Position numbers and translations under genes: made by a program. Below, piece by piece: positions 1 to 8,901 of a stretch of 64,000 nt of DNA (position 1 is the first letter of the stretch; every line of letters begins with the position of its first letter). A model generated the notes under the pieces. It worked only from the letters and a program-made list of their open reading frames with translations. It was not told the origin of the DNA and made no database searches. This DNA comes from an archaeon (GTDB taxonomy: Archaea; Nanobdellota; Nanobdellia; Woesearchaeales; GW2011-AR9), in NCBI GenBank assembly GCA_018696395.1, contig JABHQR010000001.1, forward strand, positions 28,247 to 92,246. Reading direction: 5' to 3'.

Positions 1-648
1 AGTTACGTACAATTCTAATGTTTCATTTTCATTAGCTTCAACAATCGAATCTTCAGAGAATAAATCAATTAAAGTAGGGGCCTGATTTTTTTCTTCAATA
101 TTAATTTCTAGCCATTCAGTGACTTCATATTCAATATCTTGAGCAATTACTTCAATTACATACCTACCCGCATCAGTATAATCAGTTTGCCATTCACCAT
201 TTTCATCAAAGGGTTCTTCAAAATGATATTTTAATATGTCTTTGTCAGGATCAACAACATAATCTTTAAGATCAATTAAATCTGTCTCATCAACGGTAAT
301 AGAATTTATAGTAAATTCAGGTGCTCGGTTTTTTTCTTCAACAACAATATAAATTGTTTCACTTGTACTTGCTTGACCATCAGAAGCAGTTATGTTAACA
401 TAATATTCACCAGCATCTTCATAACTTGTTTGCCAATGACCAGATTCATCAAAAGGACTAGTATAATTAAATGTAACATCATCACCATCAGGATCAGTGG
501 CATCAACGTCTAACTGAACACCTTCAGTTTCTTCAACAGTAAATGTAGTGATTGCTAACACAGTAAAAGAAAGTGATATTAACAGTGTTAATACTAATAA
601 TAAAGTTAGCATGATTGTTAATGTTTTAGGGATGGTTTTAATTTTCAT
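1..648 (-). CDS. Secreted Ig-like repeat protein, 3' end outside window
   Basis: The frame is open for 216 codons from an ATG at 648 to the window edge, so the C-terminus is missing. An N-terminal hydrophobic stretch (about residues 8-32) is a signal peptide or membrane anchor. After it come cadherin/PKD-like Ig modules, each with the sequence pattern DPDGDDV, then a GEWQTSY-type strand, then DAGEYYV. About two and a half modules are visible. The protein is closely related to the neighbouring gene at 838-1857, so the pair is a tandem paralogue set. A surface adhesion or cell-wall role is inferred from architecture only. The start is supported by the signal peptide following directly. Confidence 0.75.
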   Translation of the reverse strand, partial: MKIKTIPKTLTIMLTLLLVLTLLISLSFTVLAITTFTVEETEGVQLDVDATDPDGDDVTFNYTSPFDESGHWQTSYEDAGEYYVNITASDGQASTSETIYIVVEEKNRAPEFTINSITVDETDLIDLKDYVVDPDKDILKYHFEEPFDENGEWQTDYTDAGRYVIEVIAQDIEYEVTEWLEINIEEKNQAPTLIDLFSEDSIVEANENETLELYVT

Positions 649-837
649 TGTAAATTGGTTATTTTAATTTTTTTGATCATTAATTTTAATTATTATAATA
701 TTTGAATTAACTTAATTTTTTAGTTTTAATTTAACATATAACATCTACCAAACTTTACTATCACCAGATTATTACTGGCCCACCAATCAATATTTAATTT
801 TAATAATTAAAAAAAAAAACTAATACTATAGTATCAA

Positions 838-1857
838 TTATTCAGCATCTGCAGAAACTTCAATAATCTCTGGAGGCATGTTAACATCTTCTACTACTAG
901 ATTAATGGTATCACTTACAGTATCTTTGCCATCGTACGCAGTAATAGTAATACTATATTCACCATTGTCTGTGAAACTAGTATCCCAAACACCATCACTA
1001 CCAACAGGATCGCTGATTGTAATAGTAATTTCGTCACCGTCTAAATCACTAACTTCAGGTTCAATAACTACAGTTTCACCTTCGTTAACACTAATCTCAT
1101 CATCGAAACCACTTAATATAGGTAATTCGTTAACGTCTGTAATACTTAATAAGAAACTGATTTCTGTTTCAAGTTCACCATCACTTGCTAACACAGTAAT
1201 TGTATAATCTCCTGCACTAGTATGATCAGATACAAAAATACCACTTGCTAAAGGTTCTGAAACAGTTACAGTTACTGCATCATTGTTAGGATCTGAAACT
1301 ACTGCTTCAAATTCAATAACGTCACCTTCAGAGTAATACATATCATCAACATCTTCAATTTCTGGAGCTACATTAACTCTATTAACTATGATTAAAATGT
1401 CTTGGGTAACAGTATGTACTTGGTCAGTCGCAGTTAAAGTAACGTAATATTCACCTGCATCACCATAACTTGTTTGCCATTCACCCATTTCATTTAATGG
1501 TGAAGTAAATGCATAAGTCACATCATCATTATCAGGATCAATAATATTTACGTTTAATTTGATAGCTTCATTTTCACTAACGTAAAACATTAATACTTCT
1601 TCATCAACTTCTTCAACTTCTTCTTCAGCTTCTTCCATATCAATTGTAACTTCTTCTTCAACTACAACATCTTCAGCTTCTTCAACTAAGTCATTATCTT
1701 CTAATTGTCTTTCAATCTCAGCGATCTCATTAATTAAATCAGTTTCGCCTTCCTCTTCTTCTGTAGAGTTTGGTACATCATAAGCTTTATAATTTAAACA
1801 GCTTGTTAAGAATAGTACCATTACTAATACAGAAACCAATGCTAAAATTTTCTTCAT
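838..1857 (-). CDS. Putative lipoprotein with tandem Ig-like (PKD/cadherin-type) repeats
   Basis: 339 residues. Residues 1-20 form a signal peptide ending in a lipobox-like LFLTSC with Cys20, so lipid anchoring is likely. A Glu-rich low-complexity spacer (about 33-88) is followed by three Ig-like modules (about 90-160, 165-245, 250-335), each with a DPxxD calcium-type loop, a GxW/GxF strand and a DxGEY strand. A GGGGGTG Shine-Dalgarno-like element precedes the ATG at 1857. It sits upstream of its paralogue (1-648) on the same strand, about 190 bp apart. It is probably displayed outside the membrane; ligand unknown. The same acidic spacer style recurs in the secreted protein at 24384. Confidence 0.75.
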   Translation of the reverse strand: MKKILALVSVLVMVLFLTSCLNYKAYDVPNSTEEEEGETDLINEIAEIERQLEDNDLVEEAEDVVVEEEVTIDMEEAEEEVEEVDEEVLMFYVSENEAIKLNVNIIDPDNDDVTYAFTSPLNEMGEWQTSYGDAGEYYVTLTATDQVHTVTQDILIIVNRVNVAPEIEDVDDMYYSEGDVIEFEAVVSDPNNDAVTVTVSEPLASGIFVSDHTSAGDYTITVLASDGELETEISFLLSITDVNELPILSGFDDEISVNEGETVVIEPEVSDLDGDEITITISDPVGSDGVWDTSFTDNGEYSITITAYDGKDTVSDTINLVVEDVNMPPEIIEVSADAE

Positions 1858-2107
1858 CGTTCATTGCACCCCCAAATCCATGAGTATATCATGTTTGTGT
1901 ATTTATTTTTAGTATAACTAAATGTTTTTGTAAGTATTCTCGGATGATAACTCGTATTTAAAGATTTATACGCAACAGAATATATTCTACCTCAAGTAAT
2001 ATTATCACAACATATGTATTGGAGTGAGGTATAATTACATACTAACAATAATTACAATAATGTTAATAAATAAATAAGTCTTGAAATTATGTTAGAAAAA
2101 TAAAAGG

Positions 2108-2204
2108 TGGCCCCACCGAGATTTGAACTCGGGACTTCACGATTTCTTTTCGGAATAATTCCCAATTATCAGTCGTGCGCTCTACCAAACTAAGCCATGG
2201 GGCC
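2108..2204 (-). tRNA. tRNA-Ile (anticodon GAT) with a 23-nt intron
   Basis: The reverse strand folds as a cloverleaf: acceptor GGCCCCA/TGGGGCC, D-stem GCTT/GAGC, anticodon stem CACGA/TCGTG, T-arm CCGAG-TTCAAAT-CTCGG and discriminator A. The anticodon GAT lies at 2170-2168. An intron (about 2166-2144) interrupts the loop after position 37, the canonical archaeal site. CCA is not fully encoded. A TTTAAAAA box about 30 bp upstream (2233-2240) is a plausible promoter, and a TTTTAT run follows the 3' end. Confidence 0.93.
2144..2166 (-). other. tRNA-Ile intron, canonical 37/38 position
   Basis: These 23 nt must be removed to leave a seven-nucleotide anticodon loop (CTGATAA) closed by CACGA/TCGTG. 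Location directly 3' of position 37 is the usual site for the archaeal splicing endonuclease. The exact cut positions (plus or minus one) are inferred from the cloverleaf. Confidence 0.85.
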
Positions 2205-2272
2205 GATACAAGATAGGCAGAAAAAGTGCTCCTTTTTAAAGATTACGCTTAAGAAAAAGCAACGTGATTAGA

Positions 2273-2983
2273 TTAATTTTGCATTAGCTTTATTTTATCT
2301 AGCATTAAATTTAAACATTCAGCATGATAATCACCATTACGATTCATATCTTGTGAAGCATCTATCCTCAACACTTCAGGAACTGGAACAGCATATTTAC
2401 CGTCATAAATTTTATGAATATTGTTAACTACATGAGTATACCGATCATTAATTCGTTTCAAATAATCTGCGGGGACAACTTCAACCCCTTGTTCTTGTGC
2501 TCTCTGTTTATTTCTTCTAACTAAAATGTTAGGATCTTTTACTTCAAGATAAATAATTAATTTTTCCAACCATTTGTCTACATCTTCTTTTGTCCGATCA
2601 AGTTCATCTAAGGCATCAAATAATCTCTCTTCATACTCTAAAAATTCTCTTCTTTTAAGATAACCTTCACGATAAGAGTTATAAGCAAATATCTCTCCAC
2701 CTTCAATCATCCCTCGATCAAAGATAAATAGATCTTTTTTTCTTTTAGCTCTCCTATGTCTTGCGATCCTAGAACTTAAACAATCTAACTCAAAACCATA
2801 AGTGTTATCTTTTCTATCTTCGTAAAACTCTTCACGCCAAACCGGATCCAAAAATTCTGGGAAGATATTGACACCCAAACCAATTTTGGATTTTACTAAA
2901 TCTTTATTTTTTTCAACATAGTCTACAAAAGTACTTTTACCTGCACAAATATTTCCCATTACTAATACAACTAAATCTGCCAT
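2273..2983 (-). CDS. Deoxynucleoside kinase-like P-loop kinase
   Basis: 236 residues. The Walker A loop GNICAGKST is at residues 10-18, a DRG motif follows near residue 89, and an Arg-rich lid segment with an RRNKQRAQEQG core sits near residue 155, then an EYL-like PADYLKRI helix. This order matches the dNK/thymidylate-kinase superfamily that phosphorylates deoxynucleosides at the 5' position with ATP. The substrate cannot be told. It starts 8 nt after the stop of the kinase-like gene at 2992-3603, with a GGTGAT ribosome site, so the two are probably co-transcribed and share a nucleotide or cofactor salvage role (inference). Confidence 0.7.
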   Translation of the reverse strand: MADLVVLVMGNICAGKSTFVDYVEKNKDLVKSKIGLGVNIFPEFLDPVWREEFYEDRKDNTYGFELDCLSSRIARHRRAKRKKDLFIFDRGMIEGGEIFAYNSYREGYLKRREFLEYEERLFDALDELDRTKEDVDKWLEKLIIYLEVKDPNILVRRNKQRAQEQGVEVVPADYLKRINDRYTHVVNNIHKIYDGKYAVPVPEVLRIDASQDMNRNGDYHAECLNLMLDKIKLMQN

Positions 2984-2991
2984 TTAATTTA

Positions 2992-3603
2992 TCACCTAAT
3001 TAAATACTTTTTATCACAACCTAAATCATCTAAAGTTTGATTCACAATTATCTGTGTCCAGATATCACGATAATTATCTTCTTCGTGAGGGATAGGAAGT
3101 TCTTGATAATCTATTTTATTTATATCTAAAAATGATTTTATTCGTTTATCCATATCTTCTTGAAAATCAGCTTCAACATCCCTAACTCCATTATGTTTAA
3201 TCTCAGTATTATCAACAATTGGTAAAAAGTAAAGTTTATTGAAGGGATACTTTTCTAAATGACCTAATGTCATAGACAGAGCATATTTATCTTCACCAAA
3301 TCTTCTTTCTAAATAACAATAATTATCTGGACCACGATCACAAATCATAACATCATATTTAGGATTTCCGGGACCACCTTTAGAATATTCAATTTCTTGA
3401 GCAAATTGTCGATGTAAAATCCATAATTGAGAGTCTTTAGTAGTTTCTTGATTAATTGATAACCCTAACTTTTTAGCTTCAGTAGCCATTTCTCTAAGAA
3501 CAGTTGCTTCAACATTTCTTCGTTTAAGTTCACCTTCAACTATCGCTGCTAACGCAGTTTTACCCGTACCATGCGTAGAAACTAAACCTATCTTATAAAC
3601 CAT
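2992..3603 (-). CDS. AAA_28/NadR-type P-loop ATPase, probable small-molecule kinase
   Basis: 203 residues. Walker A is STHGTGKTA near residues 9-17, and a Walker-B-like ICDRGPDNY lies near residue 89. The family arrangement resembles AAA_28 proteins, which include the nucleotide kinase half of NadR. No extra domain is visible. The ATG at 3603 has a GAGG ribosome site 6-7 nt upstream. It is the first gene of a two-gene unit with the deoxynucleoside-kinase-like gene at 2273-2983. The substrate is unknown; phosphorylation of a nucleoside or nicotinamide riboside type compound is a reasonable guess only. Confidence 0.65.
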   Translation of the reverse strand: MVYKIGLVSTHGTGKTALAAIVEGELKRRNVEATVLREMATEAKKLGLSINQETTKDSQLWILHRQFAQEIEYSKGGPGNPKYDVMICDRGPDNYCYLERRFGEDKYALSMTLGHLEKYPFNKLYFLPIVDNTEIKHNGVRDVEADFQEDMDKRIKSFLDINKIDYQELPIPHEEDNYRDIWTQIIVNQTLDDLGCDKKYLIR

Positions 3604-4238
3604 ATCTATCCTCTTTTTAAAAATTTAATCCTAACAAAACATCTGATTTTTAATGAAATAAATGATTTTTTAAATGTTTAAAAGTATTGTGATTATTTCA
3701 GATATAGTTTAGAAAGTTTATTAAAATTATTTTAATTAATTAAAAAAAATTGGCACCACACCATTTTTAACAATTTAGAAAACCCAATCATTAATCTAAA
3801 AATTTAATGTTTTATTTTTAGCCTAAAAATTACTGGTAGGGGGCGAGGTACCCCATACCAGCGGACTCTTTTTTAGGTTAAAGACACCCTCACTCAATTC
3901 CCCATCAAGCTAAGCGATGCTCAGATACTAATACTCGCCTTCAACCGCATTACGTTCTGTTATCATTTTTCAAAAAGGAGAGATTATTAAAAGATTATTG
4001 TGATTGTTTTTTTGTGTTGAGAAGGTTATTAAATTTAATAACTAATCTAACTTAACTAATCAAAATTAATTAACCAAACTGAGATGTTCGAATTGATGTC
4101 TTTAATAAAATGTCTTACAATATTGGTTTTGAAGTTTGTTTAAATAATTAATAATTGTTAGTAAAATATATCTGTAACTGAAATTAATTAGATAATTCAA
4201 TAATTAACTTTATATAATAAGCTAATAATAAATTATAT
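3604..4238. other. Gene-free interval with a GC-rich structured island
   Basis: There is no credible ORF here. Most of it is AT-rich homopolymer-like DNA, but 3829-3960 is far richer in G+C than its surroundings and contains a nested hairpin (separate entry). A TTTATATAA box near 4209-4217 lies about 25 bp before the ATG of the radical SAM gene at 4239, so that transcript is probably leaderless. Confidence 0.6.
3821..3960. ncRNA. Candidate structured RNA, strand not certain
   Basis: An outer 8-bp stem (CCTAAAAA at 3822-3829 with TTTTTAGG near 3870-3878) encloses CTGGTA, GGGG, an eight-base loop, CCCC, A, TACCAG (about 3833-3861), a nearly perfect nested hairpin. It is followed by a further GC-rich stretch with AAGCGA/TCGCCTT pairing around 3911-3941. 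In AT-rich archaeal genomes such islands often mark non-coding RNA genes. I could not match it to RNase P, SRP or 5S RNA motifs. Confidence 0.4.
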
Positions 4239-5843
4239 ATGCGATTTACAATAATTGATTGTTATACTGATGAACCATCTGGATTAGGAGTATTACCCAC
4301 GTTAGGAACTTATCCCAGATATTTAGCAGGTGCAGTCTTAGAATCAGGTAACGAATTTTATTATTTAACTATTGATGATATTAGAGCTACAGTTTTGGAA
4401 TATGAAGGGAAAAAAACAGTTCTGCAAATTAAAGAAAAAGAAAAAGAGATCAAAACTAATGTTAAGATTAGAAATTTAACTCCTAACTTTGGAGACATTA
4501 CTAAAATTTTAGATTCAAGTGATGTAATTATCATTATTGCAGGTGTTCACACGCCTGGGAAATATTTATCAGCGTATCCCGGAACAACTAAAGAGATTTC
4601 AACTTTATTGAAAAAGTTAAGATGTAAAACATTTAAAGTTCTTACCGGACCAGCAGCACATACAGGTTCAGGATTATGGGGCGGGAAAAAAGCAAGAAGC
4701 GTTGACCAAGATGTTGATCAATTTGATTTAGTGGTAAAAGATTTAGAATACAAATTTGATGAATTGATTAAAAATAATTTCACAGAAGATATTAATTTTG
4801 ATATTATAAATAATAATTTAAATAAAAAAGAAAATCAAAATTACAAAACTTATGATAAAATTTCTAGGAAAGCAGTTTTAGGTGCAAGTATAGTTGAACA
4901 TTTACCTTTAAATCCAAAATTTGTGACAGTGGAAATTGAAACAATGAGAGGTTGTGCTAGGAAAGTACCTTGTTCATTTTGTACTGAAAAATTGAAAAGT
5001 AATTGTGTGGAAAGAAGACCAGCAAAAGATATCATTGAAGAGATCAAAGCTTTATCAAAAGTAGGATTAAACAATTTTAGAATTGGTAAACAAACTTGCA
5101 TTTATTCATATGGGGATGAAAAAAAGTTAGAACAATTATTCAAAGAGATTAGTAAATATGCTAATATTTTACATATTGATAATGTTAATCCAACATTTGT
5201 GAATGAAGAAAAAACTAAAACTTTAGTTAAATATTGTACATCAGGTAATGTTGCTGCAATGGGAGTAGAAAGTTTTGACAAAAAAGTTATCAAAAGTAAT
5301 ATGTTAAACACATCACCAGAATTAACTTTCAAAAAAATTAAATTAATTAACCAGTATGGTGCAGAAAGAGGGAGTTGTGGAATGCCAAAATTCATTCCGG
5401 GGATCAATTTAATTTTTGGATTGATTAATGAAAGTAAAAATAGTCATAAAGAAAACTTATTCTGGTTAAATAAAATTATAGACGAAGGATTACTGTTACG
5501 AAGAATTAATGTTAGAGAGGTAGTAATATTTCCTGAAACTCAATTAGATAAAGAAGCGGGAGATAAATTTCTTAAAAAGAATAGGAAACATTATTGGAAA
5601 TGGAGAAATGATATTAGACAAAATATTGATCATGTTATGCTTAAAAAAATTGTTCCAGAAGGAACTATCTTAAAAAATTTACGAACAGAGATTTATGATG
5701 GTAATACCACATTTGCTAGACAAGTGGGCACATACCCTTTAGTCGTAGGTATCAAAGGAAGAATCCAGTTAGATGAGTTTGTTAATGTTAAAATCGTAGG
5801 ACATATGTTACGTAGTTTAGTTGGTGAAATCGTCTCAAAGTAG
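4239..5843 (+). CDS. Radical SAM protein with C-terminal TRAM-like domain
   Basis: 534 residues. The N-terminal 200 residues look like a B12-binding-type Rossmann region. The radical SAM core begins with a modified cluster motif CX5CX2C (Cys239, Cys245, Cys248) instead of CX3CX2C, within RGCARKVPCSFC. A glycine-rich SAM segment and the remaining barrel follow to about residue 450. The last 60 residues (about 475-534) resemble a TRAM RNA-binding fold. Such MJ-type archaeal radical SAM proteins are uncharacterised; the TRAM end suggests an RNA substrate, as in methylthiotransferases (inference). The TATA box spacing points to a leaderless mRNA. No obvious operon partner. Confidence 0.8.
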   Translation: MRFTIIDCYTDEPSGLGVLPTLGTYPRYLAGAVLESGNEFYYLTIDDIRATVLEYEGKKTVLQIKEKEKEIKTNVKIRNLTPNFGDITKILDSSDVIIIIAGVHTPGKYLSAYPGTTKEISTLLKKLRCKTFKVLTGPAAHTGSGLWGGKKARSVDQDVDQFDLVVKDLEYKFDELIKNNFTEDINFDIINNNLNKKENQNYKTYDKISRKAVLGASIVEHLPLNPKFVTVEIETMRGCARKVPCSFCTEKLKSNCVERRPAKDIIEEIKALSKVGLNNFRIGKQTCIYSYGDEKKLEQLFKEISKYANILHIDNVNPTFVNEEKTKTLVKYCTSGNVAAMGVESFDKKVIKSNMLNTSPELTFKKIKLINQYGAERGSCGMPKFIPGINLIFGLINESKNSHKENLFWLNKIIDEGLLLRRINVREVVIFPETQLDKEAGDKFLKKNRKHYWKWRNDIRQNIDHVMLKKIVPEGTILKNLRTEIYDGNTTFARQVGTYPLVVGIKGRIQLDEFVNVKIVGHMLRSLVGEIVSK

Positions 5844-5921
5844 TGATTAATTGTTTCAAAAATGTGAGATATAAGTTTTTTTTTAGAAAAATATAAATAG
5901 TTACTACTCACTCAAAGGAAC

Positions 5922-7685
5922 ATGTTCAACACTGAAGACACAATAGCTTACCTCTTGCTTTCGAACCAAGGTCTTAATTCCGAGATTGATATTTACAAAG
6001 TACAGGATATCTTAGAAGGTTTAGGATTAAGATATGATATGAATAATGACATATTCACATCAAATAATGGAACAACATTACATCTAGAGGAGGCAGTTAA
6101 TTTTCTAAATGAAAAATGCGGATTTTCTGTTATTAATGAAACTGATTCAGGTGATTTAGTTAATAATGAAAATTTAAGCAGAGAAGTCAAAAAAAAAGAT
6201 TTAAATGTTATATTGGACAAAGAGATTAGTAATCCCAGAGTTAAAAATATAAAAAAATCAAGATTAGATTTATTAGATAATACCATTAATTTACCAACCA
6301 CCACAATTAACGAAGAATTAATCGATAAACACGACGGACATCAAAATGATAATTGGAAGAAATCAGAATCTTGGCTTAATATCGATTTAAATGAAATAAA
6401 AAAATGGGAAGAAAATTTTGAATTAAGAGGTCCTGCTAGAATTTATATTTCAAGATACATTTCAGATACTAAAGGTAAAAAAATTAAAATCATAAGAGGT
6501 TCAATTAAAGAAAAAATTTTGAGATCTTATCTTTCCGAAGATTCAGATTGGGGCACAGAATTAATAGCATCAAAAGTCATTGATATCATCAATAAAACAA
6601 TAACACCCACCATCAGGACAAGAATAGAAGTTACAAAATACGAAAAAGATTTCTTTGAAAGAAACGTGATTAATCGAATTAAAAAAATTTTTAAAGATAA
6701 AGAAATAAAATATATTTCTGAAATAGACCAAATTATTAGAGAGAATTATTTAATTCAACCAGCTCAAAAATATCTTAATATTAGATTATCTAGTATGAAA
6801 AAAGAAGCGATAAATAAATTTATCCCATTAAGAGAGCATGAAGTTAAAGCATTAGAGGATTATGCCATATCCAGAAAATTAAGATATAGTCCAGAAGATT
6901 TTAAAGAGATTTATGACAATTTAAAATTAACATATAGATTATTTCAAGAAACCAATATTGAATTACCCTCGTTTTGGGATGAAATTGAGGAAAGTGAAGA
7001 TCCTGATTTTTGGAATAACAAAGGCATAGATAACAACAAATCAGGAAAGTTTGAAGACGCAATCCAAAATTTTGATAAAGCAATAGAATTGAACCCAGAA
7101 GATGACGATTATTGGTACAATCGAGGAAATGCAAAATTTCTATTAGAAGATGATGTTGGAGCGATTAAAGATTTCACTAAATCTTTAGAATTAAATCCTA
7201 ACAATGAGAATGTTTGGAATGAACGTGGAGTTGCAAAACATTATTCAAAAGGTTATGTTGGAGCTATTGAAGATTTCACTAAATCTTTGGAATTAAATCC
7301 TAACAATGAGAATGTTTGGAGTAATCGTGGAAATACAAGATATAATTTAGAGGATTATGTTGGAGCTATTGAGGATCTCACTAAATCCTTGGAATTTAAT
7401 CTTAACAATGATAATGATTGGAATGTACGTGGAATTGCAAAATATCAGTTAGAAGATTATTTAGGTGCAATTGAAGATTTCACTAAATCTTTGGAACTAA
7501 ATCCTAACAATGCAAATGTTTGGAATCTTCGTGGAAATGCTAAAGATAAGTTGGGTGATCATATCAGTGCGATTGATGATTATATTAAAGTTTCAGAACT
7601 TAAACCTGATGACACTGTTTTTTTTAAATATCTTGAGAATTATAAAAGTAAATTAGAAGAACAGGCAAGTACAATAGAAGATTAA
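5922..7685 (+). CDS. TPR-repeat protein with uncharacterised N-terminal half
   Basis: 587 residues. Residues 1-150 hold a small helical region and a charged linker, and residues 150-350 form an unrecognised mixed domain rich in Lys/Glu. From about 362 to 566 there are six tetratricopeptide repeats of 34 residues with the pattern W..RG.A...L.DY.GAI.DF.KSLELNPNN. Several repeats are nearly identical also at the DNA level, which points to recent repeat expansion. TPR arrays bind protein partners; no catalytic motif is visible. An AATATAAATAG box at 5888-5898 about 25-30 bp before the ATG suggests a leaderless transcript. Cytoplasmic: no signal or membrane segment seen. Confidence 0.8.
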   Translation: MFNTEDTIAYLLLSNQGLNSEIDIYKVQDILEGLGLRYDMNNDIFTSNNGTTLHLEEAVNFLNEKCGFSVINETDSGDLVNNENLSREVKKKDLNVILDKEISNPRVKNIKKSRLDLLDNTINLPTTTINEELIDKHDGHQNDNWKKSESWLNIDLNEIKKWEENFELRGPARIYISRYISDTKGKKIKIIRGSIKEKILRSYLSEDSDWGTELIASKVIDIINKTITPTIRTRIEVTKYEKDFFERNVINRIKKIFKDKEIKYISEIDQIIRENYLIQPAQKYLNIRLSSMKKEAINKFIPLREHEVKALEDYAISRKLRYSPEDFKEIYDNLKLTYRLFQETNIELPSFWDEIEESEDPDFWNNKGIDNNKSGKFEDAIQNFDKAIELNPEDDDYWYNRGNAKFLLEDDVGAIKDFTKSLELNPNNENVWNERGVAKHYSKGYVGAIEDFTKSLELNPNNENVWSNRGNTRYNLEDYVGAIEDLTKSLEFNLNNDNDWNVRGIAKYQLEDYLGAIEDFTKSLELNPNNANVWNLRGNAKDKLGDHISAIDDYIKVSELKPDDTVFFKYLENYKSKLEEQASTIED

Positions 7686-7740
7686 GATTTGAACAAAAGT
7701 TTTAAATTTAAATAAAATTAATAATTTGATTAAGATATTT

Positions 7741-7867
7741 TAGGATTAAAAAAAGAAAAGTAGATGATTACATTGGAGATTATGTATCTCAAAAATATTT
7801 TAATATTAATCCATTTGAATATGCTTTAGAGATTAAAGAAGACGTAATGAATAAAATATTTGAATAA
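7741..7867 (+). pseudogene. Short open fragment without start codon, possible gene remnant
   Basis: An open frame of roughly 45 codons ends with TAA at 7865-7867 and encodes a plausible mixed peptide (core DDYIGDYVSQKYFNINP), but has no ATG, GTG or TTG in front and no ribosome site. It could be the remnant of a gene tail or chance coding. It lies between the TPR gene and the converging PhoU-like gene. Confidence 0.25.
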
Positions 7868-7880
7868 AACTATTTATTTC

Positions 7881-8783
7881 TCACCTTGTTAACATTGAAA
7901 TGTTTCTTGAATATCCAATTATAAAATCTAAATCCCTAGCCTGCTCAAATAAAGTTAAGTTCTTCTTTTTATTAGCAGTTTCAATGAAATGAAGAATGTT
8001 TAATCTTAATTTTGTTTCTGGTTCAATCAATTGGATTGCTTTATCAAATTTATGGTTATAAAAGTACATATAACTATTATGATAATGTATTTTAACTTCT
8101 GAAAGAAATTTAGACATCTTGTTATCACTAATTTTAGGAAAATCTCGAATCAATTCGCTGGTCCTTTTAATTTTTTCAGCCACCATTCGACAATCTAAGG
8201 CATGAAGTAAACTAATTTCATTATGTTCAGTAAATTTTCCTTCATCAATATATCTCCTAACTTGCATAACTAACATATAATAAAATTTAGTAACATTTTC
8301 ATCAATTTCTTTCAAAATTTCTTTATTATTGTCTTCTAAAAGTTCGTCCATTGCATTCATTGATAGAAAAAACATACGATTAAGACATTCTTTAATTGAA
8401 AGTTCATCAATTTTAAAACATTTAACTAAAACTTTATCCTCTTTTTCTTCAATAACTTGAGCATTCATAAATTTCTTTAAAACAAAATAAACTTCTAATT
8501 TCTTAACTCGGTCTTTGGCTTCAAACTTAACAACAATATTTTCATAACCTAAAAAGTATTGTCGGAAAAAATTTCTAATAAAATATTTATCATAATTTAT
8601 AATAACCTTATCTTTCTTTTCTTCATGAATATCATAAGGGGAAATTGTTAAAGTTCCATTCTTAGCATTTTGAATCTTTAATTTTGAACCTTTCTTAAGT
8701 TTAAAAGATTTGGTCCAATCCCTCGGTAGAGTAATCAAAAGTGAGCCAGAAATTTCCTGTAATTTTCGTTCAGTTATTTTCAT
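7881..8783 (-). CDS. PhoU-like regulator with N-terminal AbrB/SpoVT DNA-binding domain
   Basis: 300 residues. Residues 1-48 form a swapped-hairpin AbrB domain (RKLQEISGSLLITLPRDW, then LKKGSKLKI). The rest, about 90-300, is helical and matches the PhoU bundle. This archaeal fusion is annotated as a phosphate-uptake regulator, where PhoU senses transport or signalling state and AbrB binds DNA; no phosphate transporter is in the window, so its target here is unknown. The ATG at 8783 is preceded by GGTGAT. Divergent from the amidohydrolase gene at 8902, with about 120 bp of shared AT-rich promoter DNA. Confidence 0.82.
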   Translation of the reverse strand: MKITERKLQEISGSLLITLPRDWTKSFKLKKGSKLKIQNAKNGTLTISPYDIHEEKKDKVIINYDKYFIRNFFRQYFLGYENIVVKFEAKDRVKKLEVYFVLKKFMNAQVIEEKEDKVLVKCFKIDELSIKECLNRMFFLSMNAMDELLEDNNKEILKEIDENVTKFYYMLVMQVRRYIDEGKFTEHNEISLLHALDCRMVAEKIKRTSELIRDFPKISDNKMSKFLSEVKIHYHNSYMYFYNHKFDKAIQLIEPETKLRLNILHFIETANKKKNLTLFEQARDLDFIIGYSRNISMLTR

Positions 8784-8901
8784 ATGATAATCACCTAATT
8801 AATTTAAAGATTAATTAGTTTATAAATATATTCTTTAAAGTTTAAACTTCTTTAAAGATTTATAGAATAATTTAAAGTTAATGTTTTGCTAACTGTTAAT
8901 T

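Noticed and set aside
878..1207. Plus-strand open frame of about 110 codons
   Set aside because: Lies opposite the Ig-like lipoprotein gene, with a Ser/Thr-rich composition that comes from its antisense bases.
3905..3945. Resemblance to the 3' end of 23S rRNA (AAGCGATGC ... TACTAAT)
   Set aside because: Only two short matches in one order; no upstream 23S body, and the neighbouring gene is coding. Too weak to call rRNA.
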